Source of the DNA: Hydrocarboniphaga effusa AP103
GTDB lineage: Bacteria > Pseudomonadota > Gammaproteobacteria > Nevskiales > Nevskiaceae
NCBI RefSeq assembly: GCF_000271305.1
Contig: NZ_AKGD01000001.1
Coordinates: 1,054,001 to 1,118,000, forward strand
Direction: 5' to 3'
Length of the DNA: 64,000 nucleotides
Shown here: positions 7,828-15,887 of the stretch, one piece after another
How the letters are laid out: each line of letters opens with the position of its first letter
Numbering within the stretch: the first letter of the stretch is position 1
The notes under the pieces: model-generated
What the model was told of the DNA's origin: nothing
Seen by the model: the letters and a program-made list of their open reading frames with translations, nothing else
Database searches by the model: none
Program-made: the position numbers and the translations under genes

Positions 7828-8303
7828 GCACGGAACGCCCCGATATTCCCGAAGGCTTCAGCCTGCTCGAGCCGACTTTCAATCGCTCCTATGTCGGGCG
7901 CATCGGCCCGTTCTGGGTCAGGCGCGAGAACGGCTATCCGGTGCTCGGCGTGCGGGCCGACGAGCACCACTGCAATCCGTTCAAGGAGCTGCACGGCGGC
8001 TTCATCGCGGGTTTCGCCGACTTCGCCGCAGCCTACACGCTGATCGCCGGCCCGGAGCCGACGCCCACCGTCGTGACCTTGCAGCTGTCGACGCAGATGA
8101 TCGCCTCGGCGCGTCTCGGCGATTGGGTGGAAGCGCGCGGCCGCATTCGGCGCAAGGGCCGCAGCATCGCCTTCGTCGACGTGGAGTTCACGAGCGCAGG
8201 CAAGCTCATCGCCGCCTCCGACGCGGTGTTCCGCGTGTTGTCGGAGGCCGGCGTCAGCGAACGCTTTCGCCGTCGCGGCGAAGCGCCCTCGCCGCCCGCA
8301 TGA
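7824..8303 (+). CDS. PaaI-type hotdog thioesterase
   Basis: A 159-residue single-hotdog protein that probably hydrolyses an acyl-CoA to free acid and CoA. The core NPFKELHGGFIAGFADFAAAYTLIAG carries the HGG segment with the following Asp, typical of PaaI/YbgC-like thioesterases. VTLQLSTQMIASARLGDWVEARGRI and the RKGRSIAFVDVEF strand follow as in the family. Its ATG overlaps the stop of the HIT-protein gene (ATGA), and its own stop overlaps the next start, so translation is coupled. It may release CoA from dead-end intermediates (inference). Confidence 0.85.
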   Translation: MSTERPDIPEGFSLLEPTFNRSYVGRIGPFWVRRENGYPVLGVRADEHHCNPFKELHGGFIAGFADFAAAYTLIAGPEPTPTVVTLQLSTQMIASARLGDWVEARGRIRRKGRSIAFVDVEFTSAGKLIAASDAVFRVLSEAGVSERFRRRGEAPSPPA

Positions 8304-9055
8304 GCGTTTCTCCGCTTTATTCCCGGCATCGGTCCGGCATCTACCGGCGCCGGCTGCGCATCGTCACCGGCCCCGGCTGGGCACGCGCCGATCTCGAGGA
8401 CGATCCGCATCGCTACGGCGTCGAGATCCGCCACGACGGCGAGCGCGTGACCGCGATCGAAGGCATCACCATCCGCACGCCGTGGACGCTCTGCGTGCCG
8501 GCCGCGCATCAGCTCAAGCGCCTGGTCGGCATGAAGCTCACGCCCGATGCGACCGCGATCTTCCGGCACACGCCCGCCGGCGAACAATGCACGCACATGT
8601 TCGATACCGCAGGCCTTGCGATCGCGCATGCGGCGCGCGGAACCGCACGTCGTCAGTACGACATCGAAGCGCCCTGGTGGAAGCTCGAAGGCCCGCGCGA
8701 ATTGCGGCTCTCCCGCGATGGGCGCGAGCTGCTGCACTGGACCGTCGAAGGCCAGAACATCCTCGCACCCGAACCCTACGCGGGCCGCAGCTGGCAGAAG
8801 ATGCTGCCCTGGGCGCGCGAGACTTTCAGCGATGCGGACGAACTCGAAGCCATCGTCGTGCTGCGCCGCGCGGTGATGATCTCGGGCTCGCGCACGGTCA
8901 CGCTCGATCCTCTCGAGAACGCCGCGCAAACCGGCCACGTCAACGGATCGTGCTTCGTGTTCCGCAGCGGCATCGCCGAACATGCGCTGCGCATGCCGAA
9001 CTCGACGCGCGATTTCACCGATACGCCCGACGCGCTGCTCGCCGATCTCGGTTGA
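8300..9055 (+). CDS. DUF2889 domain protein
   Basis: A 251-residue protein matching DUF2889. It starts with YSRHRSGIYRRRLRIVTGPGW and includes VTAIEGITIRTPWTLC and GEQCTHMFDTAGLAIAHAAR. No catalytic motif is known to me, and there is no signal peptide or membrane segment. Its start overlaps the thioesterase stop by 4 bp, so it is the last gene of the 4534-9055 operon. Family members occur in CoA-ester catabolic clusters, which suggests an accessory role there. No function is assigned. Confidence 0.75.
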   Translation: MSVSPLYSRHRSGIYRRRLRIVTGPGWARADLEDDPHRYGVEIRHDGERVTAIEGITIRTPWTLCVPAAHQLKRLVGMKLTPDATAIFRHTPAGEQCTHMFDTAGLAIAHAARGTARRQYDIEAPWWKLEGPRELRLSRDGRELLHWTVEGQNILAPEPYAGRSWQKMLPWARETFSDADELEAIVVLRRAVMISGSRTVTLDPLENAAQTGHVNGSCFVFRSGIAEHALRMPNSTRDFTDTPDALLADLG

Positions 9056-9086
9056 GGGGGCTGCCGCTGCCGCGCGTCCGGCACAG

Positions 9087-9893
9087 CTAGCGGCTCGCCA
9101 CCACCTGCGGCTTGGCGCCTGCCGCACCGTCGATGGCACGCAGCGCCTCGTGATAACGCAGCACCCGGTCGACGAAGTCCACGGCCTCATCGCCGCGAGC
9201 CTGGCCGTAGCGCGTCTTGGCGGCCCATTCGGGCTGGGCCAGCAGCGGCAGGGCGCTGCGCACGTCGGACCAGCGGTTGGCGTCTCCGCCACGCTGCGCG
9301 GCGAGCTGGCGCGCGTCGAGCAGGTGGCCCAAGCCCTGGTTGTAGGCGGCGAGCGCCATCGCGGTGCGATCGGGCTCGACGATCTGGCGCGGCAGCCGGC
9401 GTCGCAGCTGCGCGAACCAGCGCGCACCACCGTGGATGCTCTGCTCGGCATCCTCGCGATCCGACACGTCGAGTATCGCCGCGGTGTCCTGCGTGAGCAT
9501 CATCAGGCCGCGCACGCCGGTATAGCTCACGGCCTGCGGATTCCAGTGCGACTCCTGGTAGCCGATCGCAGCGAGCAGCCGCCAGTCGACGCCGGAGCGC
9601 GTCGCCGCCGCGTGGAAATGATCGCGATACTGCGGCAGCAGCCGTTGGATGTCGCCCGCGAAGCTGCGCGGCAAACCGCGCCGCACGACCGGCGCAGCGG
9701 CCGGTGCGGCCCTGCCGGATTCGAACAGGCTGCGCGCCGTCTTCAAAAGCTCCCCGCCCAGACCGCGTACCGTCGGCACGCACAGCAACGCGGCGATCAG
9801 CAGCAGCATGCTCGTGCACGCGACCAGGCGTCGCCCGCTGGTGTCGACACTGAGCTCCATCGACCGGCAGCCCACGAGTATCGTCGGTTCCAT
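9087..9893 (-). CDS. Membrane-anchored lytic transglycosylase (SLT domain, MltF-like catalytic part)
   Basis: A 268-residue protein with one N-terminal hydrophobic segment (LVACTSMLLLIAALLCVP) and a periplasmic SLT domain. The motif LLAAIGYQESHWNPQA holds the catalytic Glu, and TGVRGLMMLT, HGGARWFAQL and ALAAYNQG follow as in family 1 lytic transglycosylases. These cleave peptidoglycan to 1,6-anhydromuropeptides. Compared with MltF, the N-terminal solute-binding-like domain is missing. ATG at 9893 has GGGAG about 8 nt upstream; the longer open frame to 10091 runs through a terminator hairpin and is not coding. Convergent with the DUF2889 gene and cut off from the catabolic operon upstream by that terminator. 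Confidence 0.85.
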   Translation of the reverse strand: MEPTILVGCRSMELSVDTSGRRLVACTSMLLLIAALLCVPTVRGLGGELLKTARSLFESGRAAPAAAPVVRRGLPRSFAGDIQRLLPQYRDHFHAAATRSGVDWRLLAAIGYQESHWNPQAVSYTGVRGLMMLTQDTAAILDVSDREDAEQSIHGGARWFAQLRRRLPRQIVEPDRTAMALAAYNQGLGHLLDARQLAAQRGGDANRWSDVRSALPLLAQPEWAAKTRYGQARGDEAVDFVDRVLRYHEALRAIDGAAGAKPQVVASR

Positions 9894-9956
9894 CCCCCGT
9901 CTCCCTTGCTTCGAATCCGTTCGTGCCGCCGTCGAGGGCGGCCGACAGCCGCCCGA

Positions 9957-10007
9957 AAACACAAAAGGCGTCTGGTCCGAGTGGGAATTCCTCGGGCCAG
10001 ACGCCTT
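9957..10007 (-). terminator. Intrinsic terminator of the long minus-strand catabolic operon
   Basis: AAGGCGTCTGGTCCGAG and CTCGGGCCAGACGCCTT form a 17-bp stem (one G-U pair) around a 9-nt loop. Read on the minus strand it is followed by TTTTGTGTTTT, a proper U-rich tail. It lies about 130 bp after the SDR stop (10140) and separates that operon from the lytic transglycosylase gene. Confidence 0.8.
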
Positions 10008-10139
10008 CGTCCGGACACGCCGCGCCCTTCTTTGGGCCTGGCGGGCGCTACAGCGCGGTAGTGGCAGCGCAGGCAGCAAGCACTGTGCCATCGGCGCAAC
10101 CGCGGATTCCCGGCAAGCCTGCGCTCGCCGGCTCCAGCA

Positions 10140-10985
10140 TCAGTCGATGCGGCTCAAGTCGTCGAAGCTCAGCTCCGGCGAGTCGCGGAAGATGCGCGAT
10201 TCGTTCTCGGCGAGCTGTTGCGCCGTGAGCCCTGCCGCCTTCACGCCGCGACCGGCCTCGAGCTTGAGCTCCATGATCTTCGGTCCCGACACGTACAGGC
10301 ACTTGCCGGTCTTGTCGCCCGACAGCGAGCTGACCATGTAGAGCAGTGCGGGCGCGACGTACTCAGGCTTGAGCGCGGCCTGTGTCGCCTCGTCCATGCC
10401 GACTGCGCCGGTCAGCGCGCTGACCGCGGCCGGCGCGATGGTCCAGCTGCGGATGCCGTACTTCTTGCCTTCGACCGCGAGCGTCTTGGTGAAGGTGTAG
10501 ATGCCGCCCTTGGCCGCGCCGTAGTTGGCCTGGCCGAAATTGCCGAACAGCGCAGCGGTCGAGGTGGTGTTGACGATCACGCCGCCACCGTTTCCACGCA
10601 TCCACGTGAAGATCGGCTTGGTCATCGCGTAGGCACCCTTGAGGTGCACCTGGATCACCGAATCCCATAGCGACTCGTCCATGTTGTGAAAGGACTTGTC
10701 GCGCAGGATGCCCGCGTTGTTGACGAGGATGTGCACGCCGCCGAAGGCGTCGATGGCGGCCTTGCAGACGGCTTCGCCGCTCGCCACCGAGCCGACATCG
10801 CCGACCACCGCGATCGCCTTGCCGCCGGCCGCGCGCACTTCGGCGACGGTTTTCTCGGCCGCTTCGGCGCTGTAGTCGTTGGCGACGATGCTCGCCCCTT
10901 CCTTGGCGAGCAACAGCGAATACGCCCTGCCGAGCGCCCCGCCCGCTCCCGTGATGACCGCGACCTTGCCTTCGAGTAACGCCAT
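10140..10985 (-). CDS. SDR-family (3R)-hydroxyacyl-CoA dehydrogenase (MFE-2/HSD17B4-like)
   Basis: A 281-residue short-chain dehydrogenase. It has the cofactor motif VITGAGGALGRAYS, NNAGILRDKSFHNM, VHLKGAYAMTKPIFTWM, the Ser segment NTTSTAALFG and YGAAK (catalytic Tyr and Lys). NNAGILRDKSF and the HLKGAY block are characteristic of the dehydrogenase part of peroxisomal multifunctional enzyme 2 and of actinobacterial Hsd4A, which oxidises (3R)-hydroxyacyl-CoAs of the sterol side chain. A MaoC hydratase that would supply this substrate lies three genes upstream. ATG at 10985 has AGGAG 7 nt upstream. Last gene of the 16-gene run, 130 bp before its terminator. Confidence 0.85.
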   Translation of the reverse strand: MALLEGKVAVITGAGGALGRAYSLLLAKEGASIVANDYSAEAAEKTVAEVRAAGGKAIAVVGDVGSVASGEAVCKAAIDAFGGVHILVNNAGILRDKSFHNMDESLWDSVIQVHLKGAYAMTKPIFTWMRGNGGGVIVNTTSTAALFGNFGQANYGAAKGGIYTFTKTLAVEGKKYGIRSWTIAPAAVSALTGAVGMDEATQAALKPEYVAPALLYMVSSLSGDKTGKCLYVSGPKIMELKLEAGRGVKAAGLTAQQLAENESRIFRDSPELSFDDLSRID

Positions 10986-11022
10986 GTGCCGCTCCTGATT
11001 TTCCGTTCTTTGAATGCGCCGC

Positions 11023-12225
11023 TTACGCCGTGTGCAAGGCGAGTGCGTGCGAGTTGAAGAAGAAGCCGCCGATGTGCAGCAGCGCGGACTTCGCGTCCTG
11101 AACCTGATGCGAACCCGCGCGTCCCTGCAGCTGCAGGATCGCTTCGCGGATATGGCCCGAGCCCTGGGTCGCGCCATCGCAGAGGCTGCCGCCATGCGAG
11201 TTCAGCGGAACCCGGCCGCGCAGCAGGGCACGCTGCTCGCTCTCATTCCAGTTGGCGCGCAGAAAGTCTCCGCCTTCGCCGGGTTTGCAGAGCCCGGAGT
11301 TCTCGATCCACGAGATCGCGAGCAAGGTGAATCCATCGTAGGGGTAGTAGAGATCGGCATCGTTCACGCCGATCTCGCTACGCCGGTTCATGAGGTCGAT
11401 GACGATCTGCTGGCCGTGCGCGTGCAGGCCCGGCAGTTGGTCTTCTTCGTTCGGAGCGACCATGCCCGAGGCATGCGCGTGAATCAGCACGGGCTTGAGC
11501 TTGAGGTCGCGCGCACGCTCGGCCGTGGTGACGATGAAGGCGTCGGCACCGTCGACCGCCACGTCCATGTCGTAGACGCTCAGCGGATCGCGGATCATGC
11601 GGCCCTTGATGAAATCGTCCATGCTCAGCGGATCGCGCATGACCGCGTGCTCGTTGCGCATCGCATTCGAACGGCTGTTGATCGCGATGAGCCCGAAGTC
11701 CTCGCGCTTGCGGCCATATTGATACAGATAGCGGCTCGCCCAGGCCGTATAGCCCACCGAGCCACTCATCGTCTCGGGCTCGACCGCGCCCATCATGCCG
11801 GTGAGTTCACCGACGCGGCGACGCATCGGGTCGAGCGCTGCGGCGCGCGATTGCCATGGCAGGCGATAAGCCGAGTGGTAGCACAGCACGGTTTCGCAGG
11901 CGCCGGCCTGGATCGCATGCATGGCCTCGAAGATCGTCGTCGCGAACGTGCCCGTGAGCGGCGGCTGCGCCCACCAGCTCAGGCGCGGAATGCCGAGCGT
12001 GGATTGCAGCACCTTGGCTTCGTGCGAAGTACCGGAGCCGCTGATGCCATCGATGTCCGCGGCCGTGAGACCCGCGGCGCGAATCGCATCGACGCAAGCG
12101 TCGATGGTCATCGACAGCTGCGTGCGATCGTTGCGCGTGCGCGAGAACTCGGTGGTCGCCACGCTCGCGAATGCGACCTGGTCCCGGATGCGATAGGTGT
12201 TGCGGTTGGGCTGGCGCGCGCTCAT
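11023..12225 (-). CDS. Thiolase-like Ltp protein lacking the nucleophilic Cys (candidate aldolase subunit)
   Basis: A 400-residue SCP-x/Ltp-type thiolase-fold protein. Where thiolases have NACASGS it reads PPLTGTFATT, so the nucleophilic Cys is gone. The C-terminal HPxGATG is also replaced (GGSLCDGATQGSGH). Proteins of this type (Ltp2 in mycobacteria and its proteobacterial counterparts) work as retro-aldolases on 17-hydroxy steroid-acyl-CoA, in complex with a DUF35 protein. Here a DUF35 gene lies directly upstream, its stop overlapping this ATG (12225). The Tyr-rich segment DADLYYPYDGFTLL is a candidate active-site region. Aldolase activity is inferred from missing thiolase residues plus the DUF35 neighbour. 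Confidence 0.8.
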   Translation of the reverse strand: MSARQPNRNTYRIRDQVAFASVATTEFSRTRNDRTQLSMTIDACVDAIRAAGLTAADIDGISGSGTSHEAKVLQSTLGIPRLSWWAQPPLTGTFATTIFEAMHAIQAGACETVLCYHSAYRLPWQSRAAALDPMRRRVGELTGMMGAVEPETMSGSVGYTAWASRYLYQYGRKREDFGLIAINSRSNAMRNEHAVMRDPLSMDDFIKGRMIRDPLSVYDMDVAVDGADAFIVTTAERARDLKLKPVLIHAHASGMVAPNEEDQLPGLHAHGQQIVIDLMNRRSEIGVNDADLYYPYDGFTLLAISWIENSGLCKPGEGGDFLRANWNESEQRALLRGRVPLNSHGGSLCDGATQGSGHIREAILQLQGRAGSHQVQDAKSALLHIGGFFFNSHALALHTA

Positions 12226-12674
12226 GAATCGACTCGCTCGAAGACGGGAACGGGCTTGGGATCGGCGCCGGTGCGACGATCGACCCAGCCCAGGCGCACG
12301 CGCTGGCCGATCGCCAGCTCTTCGTTCGGCGTGCCGACGATCGTGCTCGTGAAGCGCAGGCCGGGCTGCTCGTCGAGTTCGACGGTCGCCACCGGATGCG
12401 GCGTGTCGTAGCTCACGCCCGGAGCCGGCGGCCCCTGGTGCAGGAAGATCAGCAGATGGATGGTGCCCGAGCCTTTCACGGCGGTCGGCTGGATGTTGCG
12501 CGACCAGCACTTGGGGCAGATCGGACGCGGTGGATGGAACCAGTGCGCGCAGTCGCCGCAGCGGTCCATCAGCAGCGTCCGGTTCAGCAGGCCGCGATAG
12601 AAGGCCTTGTTGTCGTGCTCGATGCGAACGCCCGGATAGCGTTCGAGCAGCTGTTCGTCGGTGATTTCGCTCAT
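12222..12674 (-). CDS. DUF35 OB-fold zinc-ribbon protein (partner of the Ltp-like protein at 11023)
   Basis: A 150-residue Zn-ribbon plus OB-fold protein. The ribbon is CGDCAHWFHPPRPICPKC (two CxxC pairs), followed by the OB-fold strands TIHLLIFLHQG and HPVATVELDEQPGLRFTSTIV. DUF35 proteins bind acyl-CoA and form complexes with thiolase-like or MaoC-like partners (ChsH1-H2, Ltp2). The ATG at 12674 has GGAG 8 nt upstream. Its 3' end overlaps the Ltp start by 4 bp and its 5' end overlaps the MaoC gene, so subunits are probably made in balance. Confidence 0.87.
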   Translation of the reverse strand: MSEITDEQLLERYPGVRIEHDNKAFYRGLLNRTLLMDRCGDCAHWFHPPRPICPKCWSRNIQPTAVKGSGTIHLLIFLHQGPPAPGVSYDTPHPVATVELDEQPGLRFTSTIVGTPNEELAIGQRVRLGWVDRRTGADPKPVPVFERVDS

Positions 12675-13552
12675 GAAGAAAACTCCACGTAACCGTTGTT
12701 GAGCACGATGAGGTCGCGCTCGACCACCTTGCAGCGAAAGCCGGCGATGCCCTCGCCCTGATGCCAGACTTCGGTGCGGATCGTCTCGCCCGGAAACACC
12801 GGGTTGGCGAAGCGGCAGTTGAGCACGCGCAGCCGGCTCGCATCATGCGCGCACAGCAGCTTGATGATCGCGCGTCCGGCCACTCCGTAGGTTGCCATGC
12901 CGTGCAGGATCGGCACCGGAAAGCCGGCGTTGTTCGCCACCACGCCGTCGACGTGCAGCGGGTTGTAGTCGCCCGAGAGCCGGTAGATCGCGGCCATCTC
13001 GGGACGAGTCTGCAAATCCAGCGTCGCATCGGGCGCGCGATCGGCCGGCAGCGTGTGCGGCTTGGGCGCGCCTTCGGACTTTCCGCCGAAGCCGCCGTTG
13101 CCGCGCATGAACACCGAGGCGCCGATCGTCGCGATCAGCGTGCCGGTGACGTCGTCGATCAGGTCGCGCGTCTGGATCAGCACCGCGCCCTTGTCCGCGC
13201 CCTTGTCGTAGATCTCCTCGATGCGGCATTGCGAGCGCACGCGACCACTCGCGGGCATCGGCGCATGCATGCGCAAAAACTGCTCGCCGTGCAATATCTT
13301 CTGCCAGTCGATGCCGGCTTCGGGATCCTGCATCCAGAAGTGCGGCAGCGCGAGCACGGCGGACATCGTCGGCAGCGCCACCAGCTCACCGCCCGCCACG
13401 CCTTCGTAGACATAGCGCAGGTCTTCTGCGGCCGGCGGATTGCTCATCGCGGCGCCGAGGCCGAGCGCGTACAGAATGCTGTCGCGCTCGGAGTATTCCT
13501 GCGTGACCAGCGGCTGCGGCCAGTTCTTGACCTTGTCGTAGTCGAGGCCCAT
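12671..13552 (-). CDS. MaoC-like (R)-specific enoyl-CoA hydratase (double hotdog, hydratase-2 type)
   Basis: A 293-residue double-hotdog protein. It carries the hydratase-2 motif YRLSGDYNPLHVDGVVANNAGFPVPILHG with the catalytic Asp and His. The N-terminal half (DSILYALGLGA, DLRYVYEG) is the degenerate first hotdog. Size and motif match the hydratase part of MFE-2 and actinobacterial Hsd4B, which hydrate 2-enoyl-CoA to (3R)-hydroxyacyl-CoA. The product is the expected substrate of the SDR at 10140. The start (13552) overlaps the upstream thiolase stop (TGATG). The much longer open frame upstream runs antisense to nothing real and is discounted. Confidence 0.88.
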   Translation of the reverse strand: MGLDYDKVKNWPQPLVTQEYSERDSILYALGLGAAMSNPPAAEDLRYVYEGVAGGELVALPTMSAVLALPHFWMQDPEAGIDWQKILHGEQFLRMHAPMPASGRVRSQCRIEEIYDKGADKGAVLIQTRDLIDDVTGTLIATIGASVFMRGNGGFGGKSEGAPKPHTLPADRAPDATLDLQTRPEMAAIYRLSGDYNPLHVDGVVANNAGFPVPILHGMATYGVAGRAIIKLLCAHDASRLRVLNCRFANPVFPGETIRTEVWHQGEGIAGFRCKVVERDLIVLNNGYVEFSS

Positions 13553-14736
13553 CAGGCGATCTCGAACAGCGCCGCAGCGCCCATGCCGCCGCCGATGCAC
13601 ATGCCGGCGACCACGTACTTGACGCCGCGGCGCTTGCCTTCGAGCAGCGCATGGCCGATCACGCGGGCTCCGGTCATGCCGTAGGGATGGCCGATCGAAA
13701 TGCCGCCGCCGTCGACGTTGTAGATCGACGGATCGATGCCGAGGTGATCGCGCACATAGAGCACCTGCACGGCGAAGGCCTCGTTGATTTCCCACAGCCC
13801 GATGTCGCCGATCTTCAGGCCATGCTGCTTGAGCAGCTTCGGAATCGCGTAGATCGGGCCGATACCCATTTCCTCGGGCGCGCAGCCGGCCACCGCCATG
13901 CCGCGATAGACGCCCAGCGGCTGCAAGCCGCGACGCGCAGCGACGCCCGCTTCCATGATCACGCTCGCCGACGCCCCATCGGACAGCTGCGAAGCATTGC
14001 CCGCGGTGATGCAGCCGCCCTCGACGATGGTCTTGAGCCCGGCAAGGCTCTCGTAAGTCGTGTCGGCGCGGTTGCCTTCGTCCTTCGACAGCGTGACGGA
14101 CTTGTACGTGGTCTCCCTGGTCTGCTTGTCGACGACCGCCATGATCGCGTCGATCGGCACGATCTCGGCGTCGAATCGGCCTGCGGCCTGCGCCTGGGCC
14201 GTGCGCTGCTGCGAGCACAGCGCGTAGCGATCCTGCGTCTCGCGCGAAACGCCGTACTTTCTCGCGACGAACTCGGCGGTCTGCAGCATCGGCATGTAGG
14301 CGTGCTCGGCGAAACGCAGCACGTTGTCGTCCTTCTCGCGCGCCACCCAATCGTTGAACGGCGTATTGAGCGCGGAGATGTTCTCCTGCCCGCCGCCGAC
14401 GACGATGTCCATGCCGTCGACGATGACCTGCTTGGCCGCGGTCGCGATCGCCATCAGGCCCGAGGCGCATTGGCGATCGAGCGTCTGCGCCGAAGCGGAG
14501 TTGCCGAGGCCGGCCGCAAGCGCGGCCATGCGGCCGAGATTCTGTCCGGCCGTACCGGCGGTCAGGCAGCTGCCGAGCACCACGTCCTCGACTTCACCAC
14601 CTTCGAGGCCGGCGCGCCGCACCGCATGGCGAATCGCATGCGCCGCGAGCGTCGGCGACTTGATGTTGTTGAGCGCACCGCGAAACGCCTTGCCGATCGG
14701 CGTACGCGCGGTGGAGACGATGACGGCTTCACGCAT
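13552..14736 (-). CDS. Acetyl-CoA acyltransferase (classical thiolase)
   Basis: A 394-residue FadA-type thiolase with a complete active site: nucleophile Cys90 in TLDRQCASG, NEAFAVQ, His350 in SIGHPYGMTG and Cys380 in [13 protein letters not shown]. It thiolyses 3-oxoacyl-CoA to a shortened acyl-CoA and acetyl- or propionyl-CoA, the last step of a beta-oxidation round. AAGGAA lies 7 nt before the ATG. It is the first of four tightly overlapping genes (thiolase, MaoC, DUF35, Ltp). About 60 percent of visible positions match the second classical thiolase at 21874, suggesting an old duplication with different chain-length use. Confidence 0.92.
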   Translation of the reverse strand: MREAVIVSTARTPIGKAFRGALNNIKSPTLAAHAIRHAVRRAGLEGGEVEDVVLGSCLTAGTAGQNLGRMAALAAGLGNSASAQTLDRQCASGLMAIATAAKQVIVDGMDIVVGGGQENISALNTPFNDWVAREKDDNVLRFAEHAYMPMLQTAEFVARKYGVSRETQDRYALCSQQRTAQAQAAGRFDAEIVPIDAIMAVVDKQTRETTYKSVTLSKDEGNRADTTYESLAGLKTIVEGGCITAGNASQLSDGASASVIMEAGVAARRGLQPLGVYRGMAVAGCAPEEMGIGPIYAIPKLLKQHGLKIGDIGLWEINEAFAVQVLYVRDHLGIDPSIYNVDGGGISIGHPYGMTGARVIGHALLEGKRRGVKYVVAGMCIGGGMGAAALFEIA

Positions 14737-14763
14737 GTTGTATTCCTTTCTTCGCGCCGCGAG

Positions 14764-15876
14764 CTAGGCAGCGAAATGCAGTTCGAGCTCGTGCACGAGT
14801 CGGTCGCGCCAGGCCAGTGAAGTGTCGAGCAGGCTCGCGAGTGCACGCGAGCGCCGGTAGAACAGATGCGGATCGGCCTCCCAGGTCGCACCGATGCCGC
14901 CGTGGGTCTGGATGGTTTCCTTGGCCGTCCATTCGAAGGCATCCGTCGCGGCGAGACGCGCGGCCGCTGCCGCGAGCGCGAGCTCCGGTGCATCGGCTTC
15001 GAGTGCCCAGGCCGCATAGAACGCATTCGAGCGCGCGATTTCGATCTTGGTATACATCTCGGCGAGCTTGTGCTTGATCGCCTGGAACGAGCCGATCGGC
15101 CGGCCGAAAGCCTGGCGGATGCGCGCGTAGTCGCAGGACATTTCGAGTGCCGCGGTCGCCGCGCCGATCTGCTCGAAGGCAAGGAACACGGCAGCCCGAT
15201 CGAGCAGCTTCGGCAGCAGCGCGGTCGCATCTTCGATCAGCAGCGTGCAGGCCACTCGAGTGAACTCGATGCGCGCGAGCGGCAAGGTCGGGTCGATGCT
15301 GTCGAGCAATGTGCGCTCGACGCCCTGCGCATTCAGATCGAGCCGATAGAGCCCGACGACACCGGCCGCATTCTTCGCGGCCACGAGCGCAAAGTCGGCG
15401 ATGTGGCCAAAAAGCACCGGCAGCTTGCTGCCGGTGAGCCGTCCATCGATCACCTTGGTCTCGATCGCGTCGAGTGCATGCAGGGGCTTGACGCCTTCGG
15501 TCAGCGCGAGCGTGCCGATGAGCTCGCCCGATGCGAGCTTGGGCAACAGCTCGGCGGCGAGCGCCTCGTGGTTCGACAGCGCGAGCGCTTCGGCCGCGAG
15601 GTAGATCGAGGCCGCCACCGGAACCGGCGCGAGCGCGCGGCCGAGTTCTTCGGCGATCACGCAGAGCGTGACGCGACCCAGCCCGAGACCGCCGTGTTCT
15701 TCGCCGATCGCCGAACCGATCCAGCCGGCCTCGGCGATGGTCTGCCAGAGCTCGCGATCGAAACTCGCCTCGCCTTCGAGCACGCGGCGCACGCGCTTGA
15801 GATCGCACTGGGCCGCGAGCAGCTTGCGGGCTTCGTCGCGAATGACTTTCTGTTCGTCCGAAAAATCGAAGTCCAT
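14764..15876 (-). CDS. Acyl-CoA dehydrogenase, small partner subunit (pair 2)
   Basis: A 370-residue acyl-CoA dehydrogenase homologue starting MDFDFSDEQKVIRDEARKLL. It contains IRQAFGRPIGSFQAIKHKLAEMYTKIEIARS and HGGIGATWEADPHLFYRRS. The MCAD-type YEGT segment is absent (RALASLLDTSLAW), as in the small subunits of pairs 1 and 3. It follows the large subunit by 11 bp on the same strand. Closest in pattern to the pair 1 small subunit. Expected to form a heteromeric enzyme with the large subunit acting on one particular side-chain acyl-CoA. Confidence 0.87.
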   Translation of the reverse strand: MDFDFSDEQKVIRDEARKLLAAQCDLKRVRRVLEGEASFDRELWQTIAEAGWIGSAIGEEHGGLGLGRVTLCVIAEELGRALAPVPVAASIYLAAEALALSNHEALAAELLPKLASGELIGTLALTEGVKPLHALDAIETKVIDGRLTGSKLPVLFGHIADFALVAAKNAAGVVGLYRLDLNAQGVERTLLDSIDPTLPLARIEFTRVACTLLIEDATALLPKLLDRAAVFLAFEQIGAATAALEMSCDYARIRQAFGRPIGSFQAIKHKLAEMYTKIEIARSNAFYAAWALEADAPELALAAAAARLAATDAFEWTAKETIQTHGGIGATWEADPHLFYRRSRALASLLDTSLAWRDRLVHELELHFAA

Positions 15877-15887
15877 GTCGGATCGTC

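Noticed and set aside
11337..11350. GGGTAGTAG resembling a half operator
   Set aside because: It lies inside the Ltp-like coding sequence, has no inverted partner at the 5-bp spacing and faces no gene start.
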